A stretch of DNA of 64,000 nt, taken from contig NZ_JADLRJ010000008.1 in the NCBI RefSeq assembly GCF_015477355.1, positions 186,001 to 250,000 of the forward strand, written 5' to 3'. This DNA is from Nocardia blacklockiae (GTDB lineage Bacteria; Actinomycetota; Actinomycetes; Mycobacteriales; Mycobacteriaceae). Under the pieces are notes generated by a model. The model saw nothing but the letters and a program-made list of their open reading frames with translations. It was not told the origin of the DNA and did not search any database. A program made the translations under genes and the position numbers. Shown one piece after another: positions 7,782 through 16,849 of the stretch (positions are counted from its first letter, which is position 1; every line of letters begins with the position of its first letter).

Positions 7782-9026
7782 ATGCTGGCCAACGGTGACG
7801 TCTTCGCCGGGTATGTCATCGAGCGGCAGCTGGGTCGCGGTGGCATGGGATCGGTCTATCTCGCCAAACATCCGCGTCTGCCGCGCCTGACGGCGTTGAA
7901 GCTGCTGAACCGGGAGATGGTGTCCGACGCCGAGATCCGGGCGCGGTTCGAGCGCGAGGCCGACCTCGTCGCCCAGCTCGACCATCCCAAGATCGTCACC
8001 GTCTACGACCGCGGTCTCGAGGACGGTCAGCTGTGGATCTCCATGCAGTTCATCGACGGGATCGACGCCGCCAGCGTGGATCCGGCGAAGCTGCCGCCGG
8101 AGCGCGCGGTGCAGGTGGTCCAGGAGGTGGCCGAGGCGCTGGACTACGCGCACGACAACGGCGTGCTGCACCGCGACGTGAAGCCGGGCAACATGCTGCT
8201 GGCCCGGTCGACCGGCGGCAAGGGCGAGCGGGTGTACCTCACCGACTTCGGCATCGCCCGGCTGCGGGACGACGGCGGCCACCTGACCCAGACCGGCACG
8301 TTCACCGCGACGCTGGCCTACGCCTCGCCCGAGCAGCTCACCGGCGCCTCGCTGGACGGGCGGTCGGATCAGTATTCGCTGGCGTGCAGCCTGTTCTGGC
8401 TGCTCACCGGGCGCGGCCCGTTCACCGCGCCCAATCCGGCGGCCGTCATCCGCGGCCACCTGCAGGGTCCGCCGCCCGCGCTGAGCAGCGTGCGGCCGGG
8501 CCTGCCGCCGGCGCTGGACGGCATTCTGCTCAAGGCGATGTCGAAACGCCCCGAGGACCGCTTCCCCACCTGCGCCGACTTCGCGGCCGCGGCCCGGCGC
8601 ACCTTCGCCGCGCCCAGCGCGCCCGGGATGCCGGTGGCCGGGCGGCCGTACACCGGACCGGCGATGCCGACGGCGGGCCGGCCGGGCACCGGGCCGAGCG
8701 CGCCCGTCGCGCACCCGACCGGCGCGGGCGTGCCGATGCAGCAGCGTCCGCCGAGCGGTCCGGGCATGCCGCACGCGCCGCGGCCGCCGACGGGTCCGGG
8801 AGCGCCGACGGTCGGTCCCGCCCCGCAGCCGACGGGCGCCTCGCTGCGCGCGGCGACGCCGCCACCGCAGCCGGTGTACCGGCAGGCGCCGCAGTATCCG
8901 CAGCAGAACTACGGCTATCCGCCGCAACAGCCGCCGGGCAAATCGAACAACGGCCTGATCATCGGCATCCTGTTCGGGTCGGCGGCGGTGCTGCTGGTGA
9001 TCGTGATCCTCATCGCCGCGCTGTAG
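7782..9026 (+). CDS. Transmembrane Ser/Thr protein kinase (PknB-type) without sensor domain
   Basis: 414 aa. The kinase domain spans residues 8-270: GRGGMGSVYLA glycine loop, catalytic Lys in TALKLL, HRDVKPGNML catalytic loop, DFGIA, and SPEQL in place of APE. A Pro/Gly-rich linker with repeated PTGPGAP-type units follows (about residues 280-385). A single C-terminal membrane helix (GLIIGILFGSAAVLLVIVILIAAL) is the last thing in the protein, so there is no extracellular sensor. The start is ATG 7782 after GGGAG; longer in-frame starts would run back through endonuclease IV. Its end overlaps the PAP2 gene by 17 bases. Confidence 0.93.
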   Translation: MLANGDVFAGYVIERQLGRGGMGSVYLAKHPRLPRLTALKLLNREMVSDAEIRARFEREADLVAQLDHPKIVTVYDRGLEDGQLWISMQFIDGIDAASVDPAKLPPERAVQVVQEVAEALDYAHDNGVLHRDVKPGNMLLARSTGGKGERVYLTDFGIARLRDDGGHLTQTGTFTATLAYASPEQLTGASLDGRSDQYSLACSLFWLLTGRGPFTAPNPAAVIRGHLQGPPPALSSVRPGLPPALDGILLKAMSKRPEDRFPTCADFAAAARRTFAAPSAPGMPVAGRPYTGPAMPTAGRPGTGPSAPVAHPTGAGVPMQQRPPSGPGMPHAPRPPTGPGAPTVGPAPQPTGASLRAATPPPQPVYRQAPQYPQQNYGYPPQQPPGKSNNGLIIGILFGSAAVLLVIVILIAAL

Positions 9027-9753
9027 TACCGAACTCCGCCTCGGCGGTGGCCGCCGCGGCACGGTGTCGCGCCGCCCCGAGCCGCCGGAGCGCGACTGTG
9101 CCCGCGACGATCCAGAGCGCGCCGAACGACCAGCCCGCCAGCACGTCGGTGGGCCAGTGCACGCCGAGGTACACCCGCGACACTCCGACCGCGAGCACGA
9201 ACAGCGCGACGGTCGTCCCCACCGCGACACGGGCCGCCCGCCGCCGCAGCGACAGCATCGTCACGGCCGCGACCACACCCAGCACCGCCGTCGAGCCGAG
9301 GGTGTGGCCGGAGGGAAACGAGTGGCTGGTCTCGGTCACCAGATGATCGACCGGCGGCCGGCGGCGACCCACCAGAGCCTTCACCACGAACACGGTCAGT
9401 CCCGCGCCGAGCGACACCGCCGTGGTCACCACGACCTCCGCCCATCGCCGCCGCCATGCGAGCCAGGCGCACGCGACCACCGCGACGATCGTCATCGCGG
9501 GGGTGCCGCCGAGGTCGGTGACCGTGCGCACGGCCGGTGTCAGCCCGTCGGTGCGCTGCGCCACAGTCCAATTCATCGTGGGCGCGTCGATCCGGGTCAC
9601 GCCGTCCCAGCCGAGGACGCCGCCGACGAGTACGAGCAGGAGTAGGCCGGGCACCGCGACCGCGAGCGAAAAGGCGGGCGGCATGGCGGTTTTACGACCG
9701 ACCAGGACCCAGCCGACCGCCGCGACCACCAGCACCAGCGCCACCCACACCAT
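9010..9753 (-). CDS. PAP2-superfamily membrane phosphatase
   Basis: 247 aa from ATG 9753. There are five to six predicted membrane helices. The three-part phosphatase signature is intact: KALVGRRRPP (KxxxxxxRP), SHSFPSGHT (PSGH) and SRVYLGVHWPTDVLAG (SRxxxxxHxxxD). Family members dephosphorylate lipid phosphates such as phosphatidate or undecaprenyl pyrophosphate on the outer face of the membrane; the substrate here is not known. The gene is convergent with the kinase gene and overlaps its end. Confidence 0.9.
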   Translation of the reverse strand: MVWVALVLVVAAVGWVLVGRKTAMPPAFSLAVAVPGLLLLVLVGGVLGWDGVTRIDAPTMNWTVAQRTDGLTPAVRTVTDLGGTPAMTIVAVVACAWLAWRRRWAEVVVTTAVSLGAGLTVFVVKALVGRRRPPVDHLVTETSHSFPSGHTLGSTAVLGVVAAVTMLSLRRRAARVAVGTTVALFVLAVGVSRVYLGVHWPTDVLAGWSFGALWIVAGTVALRRLGAARHRAAAATAEAEFGTTARR

Positions 9754-9857
9754 GATTCGAGAGTAGGCGCGCGCGGACGGCCCCGCGCCACACCACCCCA
9801 GGTATTGGGGGAAGACCCCGATGGCGCGCGCGTCCCGGTCCCGGAACACTGGGAGGC

Positions 9858-10625
9858 ATGACTGCCGATGCCCTGAGCACCGAACCGGCCGCCGGACCCA
9901 CGGCGGCCGCGGCCCGCGCGACCGACCTGGTGAAGCTCTACGGATCGGGCGACACCCAGGTGAAGGCCCTCGACGGGGTGTCGGCCGAGTTCGCGCACCG
10001 CGAGTTCACCGCGATCATGGGCCCGTCCGGTTCCGGGAAGTCCACGCTCATGCACTGTCTGGCGGGGCTGGACAGCGCCACCTCCGGCACCGTGCGGATC
10101 GGCGACACCGATCTCACCGAGTTGTCGGACAAGGAGATGACGCGGCTGCGGCGCGACCGCATCGGCTTCGTCTTCCAGGCGTTCAACCTGGTGCCGACGC
10201 TGACGGCGCTGGAGAACATCACGCTCCCACTGGATATCGCGGGCCGCCGCCCCGACGAGGAATGGCTGCAGACGGTGATCAAGCGGCTCGGCCTCGGCGA
10301 CCGGCTCGGGCACCGGCCCAGCGAGCTGTCCGGCGGCCAGCAGCAGCGGGTGGCGTGCGCGCGGGCGCTGGCCGGCAAGCCCGACATCATCTTCGGCGAC
10401 GAGCCCACCGGCAACCTCGATTCCCGCTCCTCCGGCGAGGTGCTGTCGATCCTGCGGGCCTCGGTCGACGAGTTCGGCCGCACCGTGGTGATCGTCACGC
10501 ACGAACCGCACGCCGCCGCCTACGCCGACCGCGTGGTGTTCCTCGCAGACGGTCGCATCGTCGACGAGATGCGCGAGCCCACCGCGGACACCGTGCTGGA
10601 CCGGATGAAGTCGCTGGAGCAGTGA
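9858..10625 (+). CDS. ABC transporter ATP-binding protein, MacB/LolD type
   Basis: 255 aa. Walker A GPSGSGKS (residues 55-62), Q-loop in GFVFQAFNLVPTLT, signature LSGGQQQR, Walker B IIFGDEP and the H-switch in VIVTHE are all intact. The sequence belongs to the o228/MacB group, which drives FtsX-type permeases that act as mechanotransmission exporters. The stop overlaps the permease start (TGATG), so the two are translated together and should form one complex. Confidence 0.95.
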   Translation: MTADALSTEPAAGPTAAAARATDLVKLYGSGDTQVKALDGVSAEFAHREFTAIMGPSGSGKSTLMHCLAGLDSATSGTVRIGDTDLTELSDKEMTRLRRDRIGFVFQAFNLVPTLTALENITLPLDIAGRRPDEEWLQTVIKRLGLGDRLGHRPSELSGGQQQRVACARALAGKPDIIFGDEPTGNLDSRSSGEVLSILRASVDEFGRTVVIVTHEPHAAAYADRVVFLADGRIVDEMREPTADTVLDRMKSLEQ

Positions 10626-13144
10626 TGGCGGGCAATCCGATGCGCAAGGTGGTGCTGCGCAACCTGGCCGCGCACAAGGTGCGCCTGGCGCTGACGCTGC
10701 TCTCGGTGATCCTCGGAACCGCTTTCATCGCAGGCTCTTTCGTGTTCACCGACTCCCTGCAGCGCACCTTCGACGGCATCTTCGCCGGCCAGGCCAAGGG
10801 CGTCGACGTCCGGGTGGAGCCGAAGGAGCGGCAGTCGCTCGGGCTGCCGAACGAGGTCGTGGACAAGGTCGCGGCCACCGACGGGGTGCGCGCGGTGGCG
10901 CCGGCCGTGCAGGGTCCCGTGGTGCTGTTGAAGGACGGGCACGCGGTACAGACCGGCGGCGCGCCCACCTGGGGCAAGTCGTATCTGCCGCCGGACCGGG
11001 CGATCGCCGAACCCGAGAAGTTCGTCGACGGCGTCGCGCCGAGCCGGGCGGGGGAGATCGCCATCAACGCCGGCGGCGCGGAGCGGGCCGGGCTGCACGT
11101 CGGCGACCGGGCCAAGATCTTGATCCCGTCGCGCGGCAATATCGACGTCACCCTCAGCGGCATCTACGACGTGCCCTCCGACACCGGCGGTTTCATCGGC
11201 GTGCTGTTCGAGGACGCGCAGGCGCGGCAGCTGTTCACCGACGGGCAGCACGTGGCCTACGTGGATGTGGCCGCGACACCCGGTGTTTCGGACCAGGCGC
11301 TGCGCGACCGGATCGCCCAGGGGCTGCCGCAATACAAGGTGATGGACGGCGACCAGGTGCGCGAGGACCTGAAGGCGCAGGTCGGCAACGCGTTGAAGTT
11401 CGTCAACTACTTCCTGCTCGCCTTCGGCGCGATCGCCCTGCTGGTGGGCACCTTCATCATCTACAACACCTTCTCGATGATCGTGGCCCAGCGGCTGCGC
11501 GAACTGGCGCTGCTGCGCGCGGTCGGGGCCAGTCGCCGGCAGGTCGGCTGGTCGGTGGTGTCCGAGGCGGCCGTGATCGGCTTGGTCGGCAGCGCCATCG
11601 GTCTGGCCGGCGGGGTGGGGCTGGCGTTCGGATTGACGGCGCTGCTCAACGCCTTCGATCTCGGCCTGCCGACCGGCACCATGCAGGTGCTGCCGCGCAC
11701 GGTGCTGGCGGCGCTCGGCGTCGGGCTGGTGGTGACGGTGGCCTCGGCCTACGCGCCGGCGCGGCGAGCCGCCCGGATCCCACCGGTGGAGGCGATGCGC
11801 GAGGAGTTCGCGTCGGTCGGCGAATCGCTGCGGGTGCGCACGCTCATCGGCGCGGTGCTGGCGGTGGCCGGCGTCGTGCTGGTGGTGCTGGGTGCGCGGC
11901 ACACCGGCGGCAATGCGGCCCTGACCGTCGGAATCGGCGCGGCCGCACTGATTTTCGCGGTGCTGTTCGCCTCGCCGTCGCTGTCGCGCCCGGTCGTCGG
12001 CGGGCTCGGGGTGCTGATCCGCCCGTTCGGCCCGATCGGCCGGATGGCCCGCAACAACGCCATCCGCAATCCGCGCCGCACCGCCGCCACCGCCTTCGCG
12101 CTCACTCTCGGGCTGATGCTGGTGTCGCTCATCGGCATGCTGGGCTCCTCGGCCAAGGCCAGCGTCGGGGAACTGGTCGACAAGGGCGTCAAGGCCGATT
12201 ACGTGCTGGCCGGGCCGCAGATGATCGGTGTTCCGCTCGGTGCCGGGCAGGCCGCGAAAGACGTTGCGGGCGTGCAGGATGTGGTGGCCGTGCGCGGGGT
12301 GGTGATGAAATCCGGCGACGACCAGCTGTTCGGCACCTCACCCAACGGCCGGCTGGACCACGTGCTCAACTACGAGATCCGTTCCGGCACCGGGTCGCTC
12401 GGCGACAACGACATCCTGGTCTCGGAAACCGAAGCCGGCGAACGGAATTGGCACGCCGGCGACCGGGTCGAGCTGACCAGCCTGGACAACAAGAAGTTCC
12501 CGGTCACGGTGTCGGGCGTCTACAAGGACACGCAGCTGCTCGGCCCGCTGGTGGTGTCGCAGGCGATGTACAACCAGGTGATGCCGGTGGCGCTGCGCAC
12601 CGACGTGCTGGTGCTGGTGCAGGCGGCGCCCGGCGCGGACCTGAGCGCGATGCGCACCGACCTGGAGAAGGCGACCGCGCCCTACGTGGTGGTCCAGGTG
12701 CAGGACCGGGAGGAGTTCAAGGGCGCGCAGGGCCAGCAGATCAACACCATGCTGGCGATCCTGTACGGCCTGCTGGCGCTGGCGGTGGTGATCGCGGTGC
12801 TCGGCATCGTCAATACGCTCGCGCTGTCGGTGGTGGAGCGGCGGCGCGAGATCGGGATGCTGCGCGCCGTCGGGATGCAGCGGCCGCAGGTGCGGCGCAC
12901 CATCTATCTGGAGTCCGTGCTGATCGCCGTGTTCGGTGCGGTGGTCGGTGTCGTCCTCGGTCTCGGCCTGGGCGTCGGCTTCCTGCGCACGCTGCGGGAT
13001 CTCGGGTTGAGCACGATCGCGGTGCCTTGGGATCAGATCGTGCTGATGCTGGTCGGTTCGGCGATCGTCGGCGTGCTCGCGGCGCTGTGGCCGGGTATCC
13101 GGGCCGCGCGTACCCCGCCGCTGGCGGCCATCGCCGACCTGTGA
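10625..13144 (+). CDS. ABC transporter permease with two FtsX domains
   Basis: 839 aa. A first membrane helix lies near residues 18-40, then an extracytoplasmic MacB-PCD-like domain, then an FtsX module of three helices (about 260-380). A second copy follows: helices, an extracellular domain around 500-690, and a C-terminal FtsX module with INTMLAILYGLLALAVV and the typical coupling sequence SVVERRREIGMLRAVGM. Such 10-helix proteins work with a MacB-type ATPase to export or extract lipids, peptides or antibiotics from the membrane. The substrate is unknown. A strong hairpin follows the stop. Confidence 0.93.
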   Translation: MAGNPMRKVVLRNLAAHKVRLALTLLSVILGTAFIAGSFVFTDSLQRTFDGIFAGQAKGVDVRVEPKERQSLGLPNEVVDKVAATDGVRAVAPAVQGPVVLLKDGHAVQTGGAPTWGKSYLPPDRAIAEPEKFVDGVAPSRAGEIAINAGGAERAGLHVGDRAKILIPSRGNIDVTLSGIYDVPSDTGGFIGVLFEDAQARQLFTDGQHVAYVDVAATPGVSDQALRDRIAQGLPQYKVMDGDQVREDLKAQVGNALKFVNYFLLAFGAIALLVGTFIIYNTFSMIVAQRLRELALLRAVGASRRQVGWSVVSEAAVIGLVGSAIGLAGGVGLAFGLTALLNAFDLGLPTGTMQVLPRTVLAALGVGLVVTVASAYAPARRAARIPPVEAMREEFASVGESLRVRTLIGAVLAVAGVVLVVLGARHTGGNAALTVGIGAAALIFAVLFASPSLSRPVVGGLGVLIRPFGPIGRMARNNAIRNPRRTAATAFALTLGLMLVSLIGMLGSSAKASVGELVDKGVKADYVLAGPQMIGVPLGAGQAAKDVAGVQDVVAVRGVVMKSGDDQLFGTSPNGRLDHVLNYEIRSGTGSLGDNDILVSETEAGERNWHAGDRVELTSLDNKKFPVTVSGVYKDTQLLGPLVVSQAMYNQVMPVALRTDVLVLVQAAPGADLSAMRTDLEKATAPYVVVQVQDREEFKGAQGQQINTMLAILYGLLALAVVIAVLGIVNTLALSVVERRREIGMLRAVGMQRPQVRRTIYLESVLIAVFGAVVGVVLGLGLGVGFLRTLRDLGLSTIAVPWDQIVLMLVGSAIVGVLAALWPGIRAARTPPLAAIADL

Positions 13145-13148
13145 GCGC

Positions 13149-13182
13149 CGGCCGTGTCCCCGTTGCGCCGGGGACACGGCCG
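13149..13182 (+). terminator. Strong hairpin after the ABC operon
   Basis: A perfect 13-bp inverted repeat, CGGCCGTGTCCCC at 13149-13161 and GGGGACACGGCCG at 13170-13182, with an 8-base loop. It lies 4 bases after the permease stop. No T-run follows, as is common for actinobacterial terminators. Confidence 0.8.
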
Positions 13183-13275
13183 CGTGTGCTCAGCGGGTCG
13201 CCCGCTGTGCGCGGCTACGCTGTACCGGCTGTCTCGATGTCCAGGCTCGCTAGGTTTCGGACGAAGGGGTGCGGT

Positions 13276-13347
13276 ATGGATGTTCTTCCTGTGATCGGTC
13301 TGACGCTGGCCGTCATCATGATGGGCCTCAAGCTGTTCGGGAGTTAG
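13276..13347 (+). CDS. Predicted 23-aa single-helix membrane peptide
   Basis: ATG at 13276 follows GAAGGGG with good spacing and reads MDVLPVIGLTLAVIMMGLKLFGS, which is one hydrophobic helix. It stands alone after the ABC-operon terminator, with 128 bases of its own upstream DNA, and its stop overlaps that of the convergent VWA gene by 4 bases. It has no similarity I recognise. Support is the ribosome site, the position and the composition; it could be a regulatory or complex-associated micropeptide, or a chance frame. Confidence 0.5.
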   Translation: MDVLPVIGLTLAVIMMGLKLFGS

Positions 13348-14501
13348 TTCTTTCCGGCGTGGGCGTGTGCCCAGGCGGCCACGTCGCCGCGGTCGAGGGC
13401 CACGGCCAGCAGGTCCGGGAAGTTGTCGGGCGTGCAGGCGAAGGCGGGGACGCCGAGTCCCGCGAGCGCGGCGGCGTTGTCGTGGTCGTAGGCCGGCGCC
13501 CCGTCGTCGGACAGGGCCAGCAGGACCAGCACCTGCACCCCCGACTGCGTCATCGCGGCGACGCGGCGCAGCATCTCGTCGCGGATGCCGCCCTCGTAGA
13601 GGTCGGAGATCAGCACGAACAGGGTGTCGGCCGGGCGGGTGATCAGCTGTCCGCAGTAGGCGATCGCGCGATTGATGTCGGTGCCGCCGCCGAGCTGCGT
13701 GCCGAACAGCACGTCGACCGGGTCGTCCAGGTACTCGGTGAGATCGACGACGGCCGTGTCGAACACCACGAGCGAGGTGCGCAGCGAACGCATCGACGCG
13801 AGCACCGCCCCGAACACCGCGGCGTAGACCACGCTGGCGGCCATCGAGCCGGACTGGTCGATCGCCAGCACCACGTCGCGCCGCACGGCCTGGGCCCGGC
13901 GGCCGTAGCCCACCAGCCGCTGCGGCACCACGGTCCGGTGCTCGGGCAGGTAGTGCGCGAGGTTGCGGCGGATGGTGCGGTCCCAGTCGATGTCGCGCAG
14001 CCGCGGCCGCGAGACCCGCGCGGCCCGGTTCAGCGCGCCCGAGACGGCCGCCACGGTCCGGGCGGCGATGCGGCGCTCGATCTCGCCCACCACCTTCTCC
14101 ACCACGGTGCGCGCGGTGGACTTGGTCGCCTCCGGCATCACCCGGTTCAGGCTCAGCAGGGTGCCGACCAGGTGTACGTCCGGCTCGACGGCCTCCAGTA
14201 GCTCGGGTTCGAGCAGCAGCCGGGTGAGGTTCAGGCGCTGGACCGCGTCGCGCTGCATCACTTCCACGACCGTGGACGGGAAGTAGCTGCGGATGTCGCC
14301 CAGCCAGCGGGCCACCTTCGGCGCGGAATCGCCCAGTCCGGCCGACCGCTTCTCGGCGGGGGACTGCTCGTCGGCGTTGTAGAGCGCCGACAGCGCCCGG
14401 TCCATCGCCGCGTCGTCGGCGGACGCCAGGCCGCCCAGGCTCGCTTCCGCCGGTGCGCCGAGGACCAGACGCCAACGGCGCGAGTGTGTTTCGTCGCTCA
14501 T
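13344..14501 (-). CDS. VWA domain protein, YehP-like
   Basis: 385 aa. An N-terminal helical region is followed by a von Willebrand A domain with an intact MIDAS motif DQSGS (residues 215-219), later Thr and Asp (GGGTDINRA; LISDLYEGG). It is the last gene of a four-gene operon and overlaps the upstream DUF5682 gene by 4 bases (ATGA). MoxR ATPases normally act with a VWA partner to insert or remodel protein complexes. The partner genes match E. coli yehL, yehM and yehQ, so this is the YehP equivalent. The target of the complex is not known. Confidence 0.9.
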   Translation of the reverse strand: MSDETHSRRWRLVLGAPAEASLGGLASADDAAMDRALSALYNADEQSPAEKRSAGLGDSAPKVARWLGDIRSYFPSTVVEVMQRDAVQRLNLTRLLLEPELLEAVEPDVHLVGTLLSLNRVMPEATKSTARTVVEKVVGEIERRIAARTVAAVSGALNRAARVSRPRLRDIDWDRTIRRNLAHYLPEHRTVVPQRLVGYGRRAQAVRRDVVLAIDQSGSMAASVVYAAVFGAVLASMRSLRTSLVVFDTAVVDLTEYLDDPVDVLFGTQLGGGTDINRAIAYCGQLITRPADTLFVLISDLYEGGIRDEMLRRVAAMTQSGVQVLVLLALSDDGAPAYDHDNAAALAGLGVPAFACTPDNFPDLLAVALDRGDVAAWAHAHAGKN

Positions 14502-16849
14502 CGCGCGACCTCCAGGATCTCGGTGACGGCATGCAGTGCGAGCAGGCCGCGGTATTCGTCGGCGACGGTGGCGCCCGGGTCCGAGGTGGTCGGCGCGCGC
14601 TCGCGGACGGCTCGGGAGATGGCTTGGCGCTCACCGGTTTCGAAGGAGCCGAAGGTGCGGCGCAGCAGCGGCAGCGTGGTGACGAACTGGTCTTCGTCGA
14701 GGCCGCGCAACCAAGTGTCCACCAGGCGCAGCAGTTCTCGGTCGTGGACCAGCAGCAGGCCGCGGCCGCCGAGGAAGCCGTCGATCCAGGCCGCCTTCTC
14801 GGCCGGGGAATGCCCGACCGACAGTGCCGCGGACAGGCGCGTCGCGGACTCGCGATCGTCGAAAATGTTTGCGTCGCAGAGTAATCGGACGATGCGGCCG
14901 ATCAACGAGCCGTGCACGTCGTCGCGGTCGGCGAGGGCGCGCAGCGCGGTCAGCCAGGCGGTGGTCGTGCGGTCGTCGTCGCGGGTGGCGATGGCGAGCT
15001 GCGCGGCCTCGATCAGGGCGCGCACCCGGTCGGCCGCGTCGGCGTCGAGTCCGGTCACCGCCCCGGACAGGCCGGCGCAGATGCGCACGAGCAGGCCGTC
15101 GGCGACCCGGGTGAGCGCCCGGACGTCGGTGCCGCGCACATTGCCGTAGCGCAGCGTGCGGATCAGGCCGGGCAGGGCGGCGAGCAGGTGGGTGACGTCG
15201 TGGTCCAGGGCCGCAACGGATTCCAGACGCGACACCAGGCCGTCGACGGCCCCGCCGAGGTCGGCCAGCAGCGCGTATTCGAGCGCGCCGCTCAGGTCGG
15301 CGACGGTGACCTCGCCGGCGGCGGCGGTGTCGAGCAGTTTCGCCTCGGCCGCGGTGCGGATGGTGGTGCCCCAGCGCGAGGCCTCGATGACCGCCACCGA
15401 CAGCTCCGGTTCCCAGCGCAGCGTCCAGCTTTCGCGGAAGGTGCCGGTGTTGCGCACTTCGCCGGTTGTCGGTGTGCCCCAGCCGATGTCGAGCAGCCGG
15501 AGGCGGTGCAGCAGGTGTGAGCGCTCGACGTCGATGTCGCGGCGCAGGTCGAGGTCGAGCTGCCGGTCACCGGCCTGCTGTTTCAGTCGCAGCGTGCGGG
15601 ACCGGGCGCGCAGGTCGGCGTCGAGCGGGACGGCCGGAGTGTCCTCGGGCACCGAGCCGAGCTCCTCGCCGACGACCAGTTCGCTGACGACCATGCGCAG
15701 CAGGGTCTCGTCCCCATCGCACAGCACCGACCGGGTGGCGTCGTTGACCTCCGACAATCCCGGCAGGGGCCGCCCGCGCAGCGCGGCCAAGGTCTCGGCC
15801 AGCCGCACGGATTCGATGATGTGCGCGCTCGACACCGGCAGGTCGTGGGCCCGCAGCGTGCCCGCCACCTTGGTCAGCCACCGCGCGATCGGCTGCCGCG
15901 TCTCGGTGAACAGGTGGTGGTACCAGCCCGGCGAGGTGATGCCCGCGCCGTATCCGGAGGACCCCGCCAGCCGCGAATGCGTCCACGGCACCCACGTGAG
16001 CGTCGCCTTCGTCTTCGGCATCCCCTTCAGCAGCCGCGCATCCGGAGCCGCCGGTCCCAGCTTCCCCTTCAGCGCGGGCGCATGCCAAGCACCGCACACC
16101 ACTGCCAGCCGTTTCGCTCCGGCCTTCAACACCTTCCGCATCGTCTGCCGCATATAGGCCTCACGCCGCAGCGTGTGCGAATCGACGGGTGCGAGTGTGT
16201 CGGGGTCGCGTCCGTCCGGCATCTCTGCGGCGCGGTCCCGATCGCCTACAGCCGCAGCCGTGTCGCCGGTGCGCTCACGGGTGTCACCGGTGTCTGCGAG
16301 TGGCTCGGTGTGGCCGACGGATTCGCGCAGGGCGGCCATGGCCTCGGTGACGGCGTCGAAAGTAGTTGCGTCGGCGGTGGATTCGATGACGGCGTCCCAC
16401 CAGCGTTCGGGGTCGTCGTAGCCCGCCGCGGCGGCGAGCGCGGCGAGCGGATCGGAGCGGTCGCCGGATTCGCCGTCGTGGGCGAGGACGTGGGTGGCGG
16501 GGAGATCGCAGAAGCCCACGGACACTTCGTGTTCCACCGCGTAGCGCAACGCCTGCCATTCGGGGGAGAACACCGCGAAGGGCCAGAAGGCGGCCCGCGA
16601 CGGCGTATCCGGCACGTAGGCCAGCAGCGCGACCGGCGGGGCCATGCCCGCGCCCGCGACGTAGGCGACCAGCGGGTCGGCGTCGGCCGGGCCCTCGATC
16701 AGGATCGCGTCGGGCCGGAAGTGTTCGAGTGCCAGCCGCAGCGACCGCGCGGAACCCGGCCCGTGATGCCGGATCCCGAAGACACGGGTCTCGGGTGCCA
16801 AGTCGGAGTCCGCGGCCGCATCGTGCGCGGCGGGCGCGGCGGTGGTCAT
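14498..16849 (-). CDS. DUF5682 protein, YehM-like
   Basis: 783 aa. It begins with ETRVFGIRHHGPGSARSL, the hallmark of DUF5682, followed by alternating strands and helices (ILIEGPADADPL), a low-complexity acidic stretch near residues 170-215, and CGAWHAPAL near residue 265. The resemblance to the TraB/GumN-like fold seen in some annotations is only a suggestion. The start ATG 16849 overlaps the MoxR stop. It always accompanies MoxR, VWA and SWIM genes in this kind of operon, so it is probably a structural or effector subunit. Confidence 0.88.
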   Translation of the reverse strand: MTTAAPAAHDAAADSDLAPETRVFGIRHHGPGSARSLRLALEHFRPDAILIEGPADADPLVAYVAGAGMAPPVALLAYVPDTPSRAAFWPFAVFSPEWQALRYAVEHEVSVGFCDLPATHVLAHDGESGDRSDPLAALAAAAGYDDPERWWDAVIESTADATTFDAVTEAMAALRESVGHTEPLADTGDTRERTGDTAAAVGDRDRAAEMPDGRDPDTLAPVDSHTLRREAYMRQTMRKVLKAGAKRLAVVCGAWHAPALKGKLGPAAPDARLLKGMPKTKATLTWVPWTHSRLAGSSGYGAGITSPGWYHHLFTETRQPIARWLTKVAGTLRAHDLPVSSAHIIESVRLAETLAALRGRPLPGLSEVNDATRSVLCDGDETLLRMVVSELVVGEELGSVPEDTPAVPLDADLRARSRTLRLKQQAGDRQLDLDLRRDIDVERSHLLHRLRLLDIGWGTPTTGEVRNTGTFRESWTLRWEPELSVAVIEASRWGTTIRTAAEAKLLDTAAAGEVTVADLSGALEYALLADLGGAVDGLVSRLESVAALDHDVTHLLAALPGLIRTLRYGNVRGTDVRALTRVADGLLVRICAGLSGAVTGLDADAADRVRALIEAAQLAIATRDDDRTTTAWLTALRALADRDDVHGSLIGRIVRLLCDANIFDDRESATRLSAALSVGHSPAEKAAWIDGFLGGRGLLLVHDRELLRLVDTWLRGLDEDQFVTTLPLLRRTFGSFETGERQAISRAVRERAPTTSDPGATVADEYRGLLALHAVTEILEVAR

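Noticed and set aside
9821-10624. Permease frame continuing upstream through the ABC ATPase gene
   Set aside because: The ATPase is intact in another frame and its stop overlaps the permease ATG, so no frameshift or fusion is present.
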